64,000 nucleotides of DNA. It comes from Pseudoselenomonas ruminantium. GTDB taxonomy: Bacteria; Bacillota; Negativicutes; Selenomonadales; Selenomonadaceae. The stretch covers positions 62,001 to 126,000 of the forward strand of contig NZ_FOQK01000002.1 of assembly GCF_900113715.1 (NCBI RefSeq). The letters run 5' to 3'. This document shows positions 17,459 through 25,771 of the stretch, one piece after another. The position numbers and the translations under genes are program-made. Every line of letters begins with the position of its first letter. Positions within the stretch are counted from its first letter, which is position 1. The notes under the pieces are model-generated. The model ran no database searches. It saw only the letters and a list, made by a program, of their open reading frames with translations, and was not told where the DNA came from.

Positions 17459-19276
17459 ATGCCAGTTTTACAGTGGATAGGGAAAGACAAGGTTATCAAT
17501 CATCATTTGGATGTGCCTTTTCATGTGCTTAATCAAAAGTATAGCTTTGGCGAGGAGGATAGCAGCCGCCCTGAAGGAATAGCTTCGCGTCGCAACAAGA
17601 TTATTCATGGGGATAATCTGCTGGCGCTGAAATCGCTTCTGCCGGAGTATGAGGGACGCGTGAAGTGTATTTATATCGCTAACTCTAGTAGTGATGAGGC
17701 TTGTAATCGGAGTCATCAGACTCCAGGTTGTTGCTGCTCTTGGTTCCAGATCAGAAAGGCTTGCTGATGTCCATACAACAAGCAAAGCGGGTATTGATAT
17801 CAGCAAGCCTTTCTGATAGGCTGTTCATTCCAGCAACAAAAGACGTAAATTACATGTAAAGAAGGTGTATCCTTTATGATAGATGGTAATTTGGCATTCA
17901 AACTAGAGAAAGACTTTAACCCGCCGTACAATACCGGCAATGAGGGCTGGGTCTATAACGATAATGTTAATGACCCGCGCATTAAAAAATGGCTGGGAGA
18001 AGTTGTGGGCAAGGAAGGGGAAGACCTTTCCCGCCATGATAAGTGGCTGTGCATGATGTATCCCCGGCTGAAGCTAATGAAGAGATTGCTTTCTGATGAT
18101 GGTGTGATTTTTGTAAGTATTGATGATATTGAGGTAGCAAACCTACGGTTTATTATGGATGAGATTTTTGGAAAAGATAGGTTTGTTGCGCAATTAATAT
18201 GGAAAAGTCGACAGAATAAGGATAATCGTAATATCACTAACGTGTCTATTGACCATGAATATATATTATGTTATGGAAAGAAATTGCGTGGATGTGAGCG
18301 AAAGACTGACCAGTATAAAAATCCTGATAATGATCCTAGAGGTTTGTGGACGAGTGCTAACATGGTTGGCCTTGCTACCGCAGAGGCTCGGCCTAATTTG
18401 CATTATGATTTGATTGACCCTGTTACGGGAATTAATTATGGCCGTCCTGCGAAAGGTTGGCGTTATGACCGAAATACAATGTCTAAATTGATTGAAGAGA
18501 ATAGGATTTTATGGCCATCAACACCAGATGGTCGACCTCGGAAAAAGCAGTTTTTGTCAGAACTATCTGCTGAATATACAGGATATTCGTCCATAGTAGG
18601 AGAGAATTTCTACACGCGAGATGGGGCAAATGAGCAACTTCAAATTTGGGGAGAAGTGAAGTTTGATTTTCCAAAAAATGTTGGTCTGATAATGGAGTTG
18701 TTGGAACAGGGGACTGACAAGGATTCTATTGTTCTCGACAGCTTTGCTGGCAGTGGTACCACGGCTCACGCGGTGCTGAATCTTAATAAGGCTGATGGCG
18801 GCAACCGTCAGTTTATCCTGATTGAAATGATGGACTATGCCGAAAGCATTACGGCGGAGCGGGTGCGCCGGGTAATCAATGGCTATGGGGAAGGCAAGAA
18901 GGCTGTGGCCGGCACAGGCGGGGCGTTTTCTTTCTATGAGCTGGGTGAGCCGCTTTTGCGGAACGGCAATATCAATGATAACGTGAGCACGGATAAGCTG
19001 CGGGAGTATATTTACTTCACGGAGACGCATCAGCCCTTGGAAGCATCGCGGGAGGAAGAACCATACTATTTGGGGACGTATCTTTCTACGGCGTATTATT
19101 TCTGTTACGAGAAAGACAGCCGTATTGTCCTTGATTATGAACTCTTGGGGGCGGCAGTGAAGACTAGAGCCGAGGGGTACGTGATTTATGCGGATATCTG
19201 TGCTCTGTCGGAAAGCCAGCTCATGAAGTACAACATCACTTTTAAGAAGATTCCTCGGGATATTACCAGAATTTAA
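17459..19276 (+). pseudogene. mod: Type III restriction-modification Mod methyltransferase, interrupted
   Basis: The 5' part (ATG 17459 after GGAGGG) reads MPVLQWIGKDKVINHH...NKIIHGDNLLALKSLLPEYEGRVKCIYI up to 17677. The 3' part resumes at 17921 with PPYNTGNEGWVYNDNVNDPRIKKWL, so the break falls exactly at the catalytic (D/N)PPY motif IV. The rest has the expected order for a beta-class N6-adenine enzyme: SDDGVIFVSIDDIE, target-recognition region, then DSFAGSGTTAHAVL (SAM motif I) and the C-terminal segment. The inserted 237 bp contains in-frame stops; a new start at 17876 could make a protein from 17876 to 19276 with NPPY intact. Whether that product is active is open. res follows 10 bp later. 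Confidence 0.85.
17684..17920. other. About 237-bp insert at the mod motif IV
   Basis: Non-homologous segment flanked by a 4-bp repeat TAAC (17680-17683 and 17917-17920). It contains an almost perfect hairpin with 19-base arms, starting ATCAGAAAGGCTTGCTGAT at about 17746 and answered by ATCAGCAAGCCTTTCTGAT ending near 17818. No transposase is encoded. Removing the insert plus one TAAC would rejoin the two mod parts in frame with ANPPY. Confidence 0.65.
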
Positions 19277-19286
19277 GGAGGGCCGC

Positions 19287-21953
19287 ATGGAACTAAAGAA
19301 ATATCAAAAAGATGTGCTCAGTGACTTGCGCGCATACTTAAAGTGCTTGGTGGAGACTCCTGACCTGAATCAGGCGTGGAAAACGTATTGGGAGAGCAGG
19401 GATTTCCACGTAGGAAATGGCGGCATTCCTGACTATCGTCATGATTTGCCGGAGAGTCCCAATGTATGCATGAAGGTGCCAACTGGCGGCGGCAAGACTA
19501 TTATCGCTTGCAGTGCTGTGGCGGATATTTTTCATGGGCTGGGTTATAAGCCCGGTCAGCCCCGTATGGTGGTGTGGCTGGTGCCGTCGGATTCCATCCT
19601 GACACAGACGCTGGCTAATCTCGGTAATCCCATGCACCCTTACCATCAACGGCTGGAACAGGACAATCGGGGACAGGTGGAAATCTTCAATAAGGAACAG
19701 CTTTTATCCGGGCAAGGGTTTTCACTGGACAGCGTGCGGGCACAGCTTTCCTTGTGTGTGATGAGCTTTGCCTCCCTGCGTATCAATAGCCGCAAGAAGG
19801 ATGTGCGGAAGGTTTATCAGGAAAATGGGCAGCTCATGTCGTTCCAAAGTATCATCAGCGAAGAAGATTTGCTGCCGGATACGCCGGAAAGTTCCTTGAT
19901 TCAGACTTTGCGGGCTTTGCATCCTGTGGTTATTGTGGATGAAAGCCATAATGCCAAGTCTGACCTCAGCGTGGAAATGCTGAGCAACCTGAACCCTTCC
20001 TTTGTGCTGAATCTGACAGCTACACCACGGAAGGGCAGTAACATCATTTCCTATGTGGATGCCAGAGAACTACAGAAAGAGTCCATGGTAAAACTGCCGG
20101 TTATCGTCTACAATCGGCGGGAGCGGAAAGATGTGGTAAACGATGCCCTGCTATTGCGGGCGCGTTTGGAACAGACGGCCAAGGAGGAAGAGGCGAAGGG
20201 GAGTCCCTATGTACGGCCTATTATCCTTTTTCAGGCAGAGCCGAAGATTACCAAGGACAAGGCAACCTTTGAGAAGGTAAAGAAACGGCTGATGGAAAGA
20301 GGCATTCCTGAAGCAGAAATCGCCATCAAGACCAGCGAGGCGGATGATTTGACTGGCGTGGATTTGCTCTCTAGGGAGTGCCCCATTCGCTACATTATTA
20401 CCGTCAATGCGCTCAAAGAAGGCTGGGACTGTCCGTTTGCCTATATACTGGCAACTTTGGCCAATAAGACTTCGCAGGTGGATGTGGAGCAGATTTTGGG
20501 GCGCGTTCTGCGCCAGCCCTATACGCGGCTGTTTGCGAATAATGCGTTGAATATGTCTTATGTGCTGACCTGTTCCCATGATTTTCATGCTACCTTGAAA
20601 AATGTGGTGGCTGGCCTTAATCATGCCGGTTTTTCCGCAAAGGATTTCCGGGCCGTGGATTTGACGGCAGAAGAACAAGCCCAGACAGAAAAGCCGGAGC
20701 AGGGGGCGTTGGCGTTCTCTTGGGAAGAAAAGAGCGAACCTGTGCAGACCGGTGCTAGCGTTTCGGCGGAAGTTCGGGACGAAGATGATGACTTTGCCGA
20801 TATGCAGGGCCCAGAAATGTGGCGAGAGTCTGCGGGAGAATACAAGGCAGGGGATAAAACTACCGCTATGCTGGAAGAAGCTGCGCAGGAAGCTGCGGCT
20901 TATGTGCAAATGGCTGAGCAGAGCGAACGCAGTGGCCTGATGACAGGGGAGCTGGGGAACATGCAGAAACAGTATCGCTTGCAGGCTGAATTTGCCGAAG
21001 AGGCTTTAGCGCTCCGCTTGCCACAGTTCTTTTTGGAAACGGGCAATAATAATCTGTTTGGTGAGGGCAAGGAACTCTTAGAGCCAGAGAATCTGACCAA
21101 GGGATTCAGCTTGCGAAAAGAGGATACAGAGATAAATTTCCAGTTGTCCACAGGCGAGGTATATGAGGTAAATCTTGCTGAGCAGGGAGAAGCTATTCCA
21201 AAATATAAGCGTCTGGCACAGAAGGACAGCCAACTTTTTCGAGCATATTTGGCGGAGCTTGCTCCAGCAAAACGGCAGGAAGAATGTGTGGCACATATTG
21301 CCCTGATGTTGTCGAAGAACAATAACGGTACAGCGGACCCGGAAATCATGGATTATGTCAAACGGGTTGTGGACGGCATGACCACGGATGAGATTTCTGC
21401 TTTGGAAAATTCCCTGCCGTTTTATACGGAGAAGATTAGAGAAAAAATAGAGCTGCTTACCCGCAAGTATCAGGAGAAGAAGTTTTATGAATGGCTGGAT
21501 TTGGATAAAATTACCTGTCAGCCAAGTTTTCAATTGCCAAAGGTAATAACTCCGGCAGAGAGCAGTTCGTCCGTTCCGAAGTCCCTCTATGAAGCTGAAA
21601 AAGATGATATGAATCATTTTGAAAGTCAATTGCTGGATGCTATGGTGGAGTTGGATAATGTACGCTGGTGGCATCGGATTAACGAACGTAAGGGAATGCG
21701 GCTCAATGCCTTTATCAATCATTACCCGGATTTTATCGTCAAGACAGAGTCCGGTAAGATTCTCTTGATTGAAGCCAAGGGCGATTATCTGGATGGCGAT
21801 AACAGTAAGACGAAGTTGAAGCTGGGCCGTCATTGGCAGGCAAAAGCCGGGAATATGTATAAATACTTCATGGTCTTTGATAAAAAAGCAATTCAGGCGG
21901 ATGGAGCGTATACTATGGATAAATTTATTGGCGAGATTTTGCGGGAGTTGTAA
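19287..21953 (+). CDS. res: Type III restriction enzyme Res subunit
   Basis: 888 residues. The N-terminal SF2 motor shows MKVPTGGGKTIIA (Walker A, near residue 67), VVIVDESHNAKS (motif II) and LNLTATPRKG (motif III), then LKEGWDCPFAYILATLANKTSQVDVEQILGRVLRQPY (motif VI). The C-terminal nuclease has HYPDFIVKTESGKILLIEAKGDYLDGD, a PD-(D/E)XK site. In Type III systems Res cuts only in complex with Mod, after ATP-driven communication between two inversely oriented sites. It appears intact, so the interrupted mod decides whether the system works. ATG 19287 follows AAGGAGGG. Confidence 0.94.
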   Translation: MELKKYQKDVLSDLRAYLKCLVETPDLNQAWKTYWESRDFHVGNGGIPDYRHDLPESPNVCMKVPTGGGKTIIACSAVADIFHGLGYKPGQPRMVVWLVPSDSILTQTLANLGNPMHPYHQRLEQDNRGQVEIFNKEQLLSGQGFSLDSVRAQLSLCVMSFASLRINSRKKDVRKVYQENGQLMSFQSIISEEDLLPDTPESSLIQTLRALHPVVIVDESHNAKSDLSVEMLSNLNPSFVLNLTATPRKGSNIISYVDARELQKESMVKLPVIVYNRRERKDVVNDALLLRARLEQTAKEEEAKGSPYVRPIILFQAEPKITKDKATFEKVKKRLMERGIPEAEIAIKTSEADDLTGVDLLSRECPIRYIITVNALKEGWDCPFAYILATLANKTSQVDVEQILGRVLRQPYTRLFANNALNMSYVLTCSHDFHATLKNVVAGLNHAGFSAKDFRAVDLTAEEQAQTEKPEQGALAFSWEEKSEPVQTGASVSAEVRDEDDDFADMQGPEMWRESAGEYKAGDKTTAMLEEAAQEAAAYVQMAEQSERSGLMTGELGNMQKQYRLQAEFAEEALALRLPQFFLETGNNNLFGEGKELLEPENLTKGFSLRKEDTEINFQLSTGEVYEVNLAEQGEAIPKYKRLAQKDSQLFRAYLAELAPAKRQEECVAHIALMLSKNNNGTADPEIMDYVKRVVDGMTTDEISALENSLPFYTEKIREKIELLTRKYQEKKFYEWLDLDKITCQPSFQLPKVITPAESSSSVPKSLYEAEKDDMNHFESQLLDAMVELDNVRWWHRINERKGMRLNAFINHYPDFIVKTESGKILLIEAKGDYLDGDNSKTKLKLGRHWQAKAGNMYKYFMVFDKKAIQADGAYTMDKFIGEILREL

Positions 21954-22067
21954 CTTGTATTTCCGGGAATTAGCAATGGAATGCGAGTAAATGATATAGA
22001 AAAAGATATGCCGTTATGTTACAATGAAAGCAAGGAAAGATAGTGACTCCTTTTGGGGGTGAGAGCT

Positions 22068-22349
22068 ATGAAAATTGCACGAATAAGAGAAGCTGTCTTG
22101 CAAGTGGTGCTGCGTTATCCGGTCAGTCGGGTTACGCTTTTTGGCTCACAGGCCGCAGGACTGTCCAGAGAAGATAGCGATGTGGATTTGATCGTTGAGT
22201 TTTCCCAGCCAGTGTCGTTACTGACATTGGCTGGCATGAAATGCGACTTAGAGGAATTACTTAAGTGCAAAGTGGATTTGATTCATGGGCCAATCAGAGA
22301 TTCGGATATGATTGAGATTGGGCAGGAGGTCGTCCTGTATGCAGCATAG
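22068..22349 (+). CDS. mntA: MntA-like antitoxin nucleotidyltransferase
   Basis: 93 residues from ATG 22068 (GGGGGTGAG upstream), a minimal nucleotidyltransferase. The catalytic GS-x10-DxD motif is present in TLFGSQAAGLSREDSDVDLIVEF. It overlaps the next gene, a HEPN toxin, by 11 bp. In characterised HEPN/MNT pairs the MNT protein neutralises the toxin by adding AMP residues to a tyrosine of the RX4HXY motif. Part of the island that includes the Type III genes. Confidence 0.9.
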   Translation: MKIARIREAVLQVVLRYPVSRVTLFGSQAAGLSREDSDVDLIVEFSQPVSLLTLAGMKCDLEELLKCKVDLIHGPIRDSDMIEIGQEVVLYAA

Positions 22350-22677
22350 AGATAAGATTGTCTTGCAGAAAATCATTTCCGAAATTGATGTGGGGACACA
22401 ACTGTTAGGAAACAATAGTTTAGAGGCCTTCTTGCAGAATGAGATGATGAAGCGGGCTATCGGCATGACTGTAATCAATATTGGCGAATTGATAAAAAAC
22501 GTAACCGATGAAATGCGAAACGCACATCCGGAGGTTCCCTGGAAACAAGTGGCAGGTTTTCGCGATATAACGGCGCATAAGTATCAGACTTTACGTATGG
22601 AAGATGTATATCAGGTAGTGGTAGAAGATTTTCCTGTATTGAAAAAACAACTTGACGTTATAGTTTCATTGGGATAG
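22339..22677 (+). CDS. hepT: HepT-like HEPN toxin ribonuclease
   Basis: 112 residues from ATG 22339, whose Shine-Dalgarno GGAGGT is within mntA. The HEPN (DUF86) active site is complete: RDITAHKY fits R-x4-H-x-Y, preceded by the GMTVINIGELIKNV helix. Such proteins are RNases that halt growth when not modified by their MNT partner; the tyrosine in the motif is the expected modification target. Translational overlap with mntA supports a toxin-antitoxin unit. Confidence 0.9.
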   Translation: MQHRDKIVLQKIISEIDVGTQLLGNNSLEAFLQNEMMKRAIGMTVINIGELIKNVTDEMRNAHPEVPWKQVAGFRDITAHKYQTLRMEDVYQVVVEDFPVLKKQLDVIVSLG

Positions 22678-22682
22678 GTATT

Positions 22683-23150
22683 ATGATAGCTTTAAGACGC
22701 TTTGCGTTGTCGGATGCGGTAACTATTCAGTCCAAACGATATCCTGCGAAAACGCAGGCGGAAATTGCACAACTGATTCATGAATGGAATAAGACGACAT
22801 ATTCTGGCAGACGGTTTGCGATGCTTGCTATTGCGCATGGCGATGAAATCGTGGGCTCCTGCTCATGGTTTGAACACAGCAAAAGCGTTGCTTCCTTTGG
22901 TGTTGAAGTATGGGAAGGCGAACGGAAGAAGGGTTATGCGTTTATGGCTCTGACGCAGCTGCAGGAATGCGTGCGGGAAAACGGCTTTGCCATCGTTCAA
23001 GATCAGGTGCGGGCAGACAATGTTGCAAGTATTCGGCTGCATGAAAAATTGCAGTTTGAAACGGACGGTTATATCTATAAGAACCAAAAAGGCGGCGATG
23101 TTTTGCTGTATTTGAAGGCACTGACCGGCGGACAAATCTATAGCGCATAA
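22683..23150 (+). CDS. GNAT-family N-acetyltransferase
   Basis: 155 residues. Typical GNAT features are present: ALRRFALSDA at the N terminus, LAIAHGDEIVGSCSWFEH (beta 4 region), VEVWEGERKKGYAFMALTQLQECV, where the acetyl-CoA loop is a divergent GERKKGYAF, and VRADNVASIRLHEKLQFETDGYIYKN near the end. Substrate unknown. It begins 5 bp after hepT, so it could be part of the same transcript. A terminator follows at 23157. Confidence 0.82.
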   Translation: MIALRRFALSDAVTIQSKRYPAKTQAEIAQLIHEWNKTTYSGRRFAMLAIAHGDEIVGSCSWFEHSKSVASFGVEVWEGERKKGYAFMALTQLQECVRENGFAIVQDQVRADNVASIRLHEKLQFETDGYIYKNQKGGDVLLYLKALTGGQIYSA

Positions 23151-23156
23151 TGCAGG

Positions 23157-23189
23157 AAAAGCTCTTATTCAAAGCGAATAAGGGCTTTT
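23157..23189 (+). terminator. Terminator after the GNAT gene
   Basis: Hairpin AAAAGCTCTTATTC / GAATAAGGGCTTTT around AAAGC, followed by TATAAT. Confidence 0.8.
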
Positions 23190-23230
23190 ATAATATGTGT
23201 TTTGCGTAAAGGAGATGAAATTAATGCGGC

Positions 23231-23410
23231 ATTGATGGTACCGGCGATGCTTTGCTGGCGAGGTTTGCCGGGATTCCCGCAGAGAAGGGCTCAGAGAAGA
23301 CAGGCCGCAATCAGCCCATGAGCCTGCGCTTTGAGATGGGCGGCATCGATGTAAAGAAAGTGTATCGCTTCTTCTAGAAGGATTTGCATGACGATTATAT
23401 GCATGGGAAG
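23231..23410 (+). pseudogene. Fragment of a FAD oxidoreductase paralogue
   Basis: About 60 codons read IDGTGDALLARFAGIPAEKGSEKTGRNQPMSLRFEMGGIDVKKVYRFF, a TAG stop, then KDLHDDYMHGK. This is clearly homologous to the middle of the Tat-exported oxidoreductases at 55404 and 56980 (there DGTGDALLSRF...SEKTG.NQPMSLRFEMGG). Start, FAD-binding and C-terminal parts are missing. An orphan scrap more than 30 kb from its intact relatives. Confidence 0.9.
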
Positions 23411-23424
23411 ATAAATAGCAGTAG

Positions 23425-23465
23425 CGTCAAGCGGACGGCTGACACAGGCAGTCATCTGCTTGACG
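23425..23465 (+). terminator. Hairpin downstream of the oxidoreductase fragment
   Basis: Arms CGTCAAGCGGA and TCTGCTTGACG, one mismatch, followed by TTTCTGTT; likely a terminator surviving from the lost gene. Confidence 0.5.
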
Positions 23466-23547
23466 TTTCTGTTCCTTCATGATAATTTATCTTTTACAGG
23501 ATGCATATGGTGCACTAGAAAACACGCAATGGAGTAACTAATATTAG

Positions 23548-24513
23548 ATGGAACACGAAATCTATAAAACTTTTTCGGATTATTTGAAGGAACGTTATGG
23601 GGAGAAAGTCTATAAGCTGCCCGTAGCTCTGCCCGTTACTTGCCCGAATCGCATCGGCGCATGCGGAAACGGCGGGGCGGGCTGCACGTTTTGCGGCTCG
23701 ATTGGTGCGGGGTATGAGAATCTGCCGGCGGATATGACGATTACGGCGCAGATTGCGGCCAATAAGGCGCATATCATCCCCAAGTACAAGGCCAAGAAAT
23801 TCATCCCGTATTTCCAGAATTTCAGCAATACCTATGCACCGCTGGAGAAATTGCGGGGCTGGGTGCAGGAGGCGGGGGCTGGCGAGGACATCGTGGCAAT
23901 CTATATCGCGACGCGTCCGGACTGCGTCAGCGAGGAATATTTGGCGATGCTGCGGGCGGAAGCAGATAAGCTCGGCATTGATATCTGCGTGGAGCTTGGC
24001 CTGCAGAGCGTCAACTACCGGTCGCTGCAGAAAATCAACCGCGGCCATACGCTGGGGGAGTTCATCGATGCGACCCTCCGCATCAAGGCCCATGGCCTGC
24101 AGACCTGCACGCATCTTATCTTGAATCTGCCCTGGGACGACATGACCGATGTGGTGGAAGATGCCAAGATCCTGTCGGCCCTCGGTGTCGACCAGGTCAA
24201 GCTCCATGCTCTCTACATCGTCAAGGGCACCGAGATGGCACGCCAATATGAGGCCGGCGAGCTTACGCTGGTTTCGCGGGAGGAGTATGAGGCCCGCGTC
24301 ATCACCTTCCTGGAGCATCTGTCGCCAGACATCGTGCTCCAGCGCATCATCGGCCGCGCCCCAGAGACGAATACGCTCTTTTCCAATTGGCACACGGGCT
24401 GGTGGAAAATCCGCGACAACATCACGCATACGATGGCGGCGAATGGCCAGTACCAGGGACGCCTGTGCCGTTACCTCAACGGCCCGGCGGTGCGAAAGTT
24501 TTTGTCCGTGTAA
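23548..24513 (+). CDS. YhcC-type radical SAM protein (TIGR01212 family)
   Basis: 321 residues with the family's early signature VTCPNRIGACGNGGAGCTFCGSIGAG; the iron-sulfur cysteines are within it, in the widened CxxxxxxxxxxxxxxCxxC-like spacing of this group. Further on are IPYFQNFSNTYAP, VELGLQSVNYRSLQKINRGHT and the C-terminal HTGWWKIRDNI. E. coli YhcC is the relative; its reaction is not established. ATG 23548 follows GGAG about 15 bases upstream. High-GC native composition resumes here after the island. Confidence 0.9.
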   Translation: MEHEIYKTFSDYLKERYGEKVYKLPVALPVTCPNRIGACGNGGAGCTFCGSIGAGYENLPADMTITAQIAANKAHIIPKYKAKKFIPYFQNFSNTYAPLEKLRGWVQEAGAGEDIVAIYIATRPDCVSEEYLAMLRAEADKLGIDICVELGLQSVNYRSLQKINRGHTLGEFIDATLRIKAHGLQTCTHLILNLPWDDMTDVVEDAKILSALGVDQVKLHALYIVKGTEMARQYEAGELTLVSREEYEARVITFLEHLSPDIVLQRIIGRAPETNTLFSNWHTGWWKIRDNITHTMAANGQYQGRLCRYLNGPAVRKFLSV

Positions 24514-24594
24514 GCAGGATATTGCCCTGAAATGTCTAATATAACAGTATAAATCGATGTACTGTCAATGGTAGGCAATGAAAGGGGCGATACT

Positions 24595-24966
24595 ATGCAG
24601 GTTTGGATCGAACGGATTGGCCCGCTCGGCGAGAATGAACTTTACGCGTTTGGCCCGTCCTGGCAGGATGTCACCGGCCGGGTGGAGCTTGACGCCTTGG
24701 GCAATGGTGTGATACGCCGCAAACATGCGGCATTTTCGGAAAAGCAGATGGCGATCATTGCTGACCGGATTGACGGGTGGATCCGCGATCTGGGCAGCTG
24801 TCAGCTTTCCTGCATCAGTGCTGCCGACAAACTGGAGGATGAGCCGGAGCGCCGCTGCCGCTGGAAACCGCGGGCGGCGGACCTGCGTCCGCTGGACCTG
24901 CCGATGCGTTCGGTGGCGATTGCCCCCGACCATGCTGCTTGGGAGCAATACGAAACCTGGCTTTGA
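24595..24966 (+). CDS. Hypothetical protein, 123 residues
   Basis: Start ATG 24595 after AAGGGG. The protein begins MQVWIERIGPLGENELYAFGPSWQDVTGRVELDALGNGVIRRKHAAFSE and has a polar C-terminal half with ERRCRWKPRAADLRPLDLPMRSV. No signal peptide, membrane segment or family motif that I recognise. Codon use matches neighbouring native genes and a terminator follows immediately, so it is likely a real cytosolic protein. Confidence 0.65.
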   Translation: MQVWIERIGPLGENELYAFGPSWQDVTGRVELDALGNGVIRRKHAAFSEKQMAIIADRIDGWIRDLGSCQLSCISAADKLEDEPERRCRWKPRAADLRPLDLPMRSVAIAPDHAAWEQYETWL

Positions 24967-24976
24967 TGAGAGAATG

Positions 24977-25008
24977 GCGAGAATCTTAACGGGTTCTCGT
25001 CTTTTTTT
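24977..25008 (+). terminator. Terminator of the 123-residue gene
   Basis: Hairpin GGCGAGAATC / GGTTCTCGTC followed by seven Ts. Confidence 0.85.
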
Positions 25009-25060
25009 GGCAAGGGGATTAAAATTTCCTGTAAAAATAAGCAAATTATTCTGAAAAGTA

Positions 25061-25089
25061 TTGCTTTTGCCGTTGCGAGCCTTTATACT
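25061..25089 (+). promoter_or_regulatory. Promoter of the LysM-like gene
   Basis: TTGCTT, 17-bp spacer, TATACT; the gene starts 36 bp downstream. Confidence 0.5.
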
Positions 25090-25124
25090 AAGTGTAGGGA
25101 ATGGCTTATATGGAGGAATACAGT

Positions 25125-25412
25125 ATGAAAAAGGCAATTATCGCAATGATGGCTGTCTTTTGCCTTTGCTTTGTGGGAACGAATGCAGAAGCAGCTGGCA
25201 AGAACTGGAATTTTGTAGAGGAGTCGTATACGGTGCAGCATGGGGATACGCTGGAGGGAATTGCAGAGAAGTACATGAAGAAGAATACCTATGGCCCGCG
25301 CGAGCTGCGGGAGTTCATCGCAGGAATCAAGGAGCTCAATGATTGGCTGCTGAAGCGTGACGTTGCGGAGGGTGATACGCTGCGCATCAATTATTGGGAA
25401 AAGAAGAACTGA
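25125..25412 (+). CDS. Small secreted LysM-like protein
   Basis: 95 residues from ATG 25125 (TGGAGGA upstream). A signal peptide MKKAIIAMMAVFCLCFVGTNAEAA ends with an AEA-A cleavage site. The mature protein starts with a LysM-like half: ESYTVQHGDTLEGIAEKYMKK, and later ELNDWLLKRDVAEGDTLRINYW. LysM modules bind peptidoglycan glycan chains, so the protein probably sits at the cell wall. A single gene with its own promoter and a strong terminator. Confidence 0.78.
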   Translation: MKKAIIAMMAVFCLCFVGTNAEAAGKNWNFVEESYTVQHGDTLEGIAEKYMKKNTYGPRELREFIAGIKELNDWLLKRDVAEGDTLRINYWEKKN

Positions 25413-25425
25413 CAGGATAAAGAAA

Positions 25426-25457
25426 GGGCGCCATGCAATCGGTGATGCATGGCGCCC
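25426..25457. terminator. Bidirectional terminator
   Basis: Perfect 12-bp arms GGGCGCCATGCA / TGCATGGCGCCC with an 8-base loop. CTTTT follows on plus; TTTCTTTAT follows on minus. It can end both the LysM gene and a minus-strand RNA. Confidence 0.85.
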
Positions 25458-25592
25458 CTTTTGTCTGCGCAGCGCGTGTAGGGAAGCCGGCTGTAAGGTC
25501 GTCCGTTCCGTGGTTGGCGATCGGAAGCTGGATGACGCGAGCCGGCGCAAAGATAGGCGGGACAGGATCGCGAGCCAACCATATCCCTGTTG
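25426..25592 (-). ncRNA. Candidate structured small RNA, minus strand
   Basis: The 358 bp between the LysM gene and pflB hold no convincing protein gene. On the minus strand a perfect extended -10 (TATGCTATAAT, TATAAT at 25603-25598) would start an RNA near 25592 that runs to the terminator at 25426. Within it TGGTTGGC pairs with GCCAACCA, GCCGGCT with AGCCGGC, and ACAGGGAT with ATCCTGT, so a compact, possibly pseudoknotted fold is plausible. It does not show the SRP, tmRNA or RNase P signatures I know. Family unknown. Confidence 0.4.
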
Positions 25593-25771
25593 CTATCATT
25601 ATAGCATAAATCCCTGTCGCTGCGGGCAAAAGAGAGAAAAATAACGGGTATGATAGCTTGCGGTTATATCGTCTTAAGCATTTGTTATTTGTATTTATCC
25701 TCAATATGAGGTATTATGATTAGGTAATAAAAACACAGCGCGAAAAAGTTTGCGATGAGGAGGCATTATCC

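Noticed and set aside
17684-17920. Group II intron or intein in mod
   Set aside because: Too short, no reverse transcriptase, no domain V-like end, and stop codons in frame.
25426-25592. SRP RNA, tmRNA or RNase P for the minus-strand RNA
   Set aside because: None of the invariant segments of these RNAs can be seen; size also disagrees with tmRNA and RNase P. 6S RNA could not be supported or excluded.
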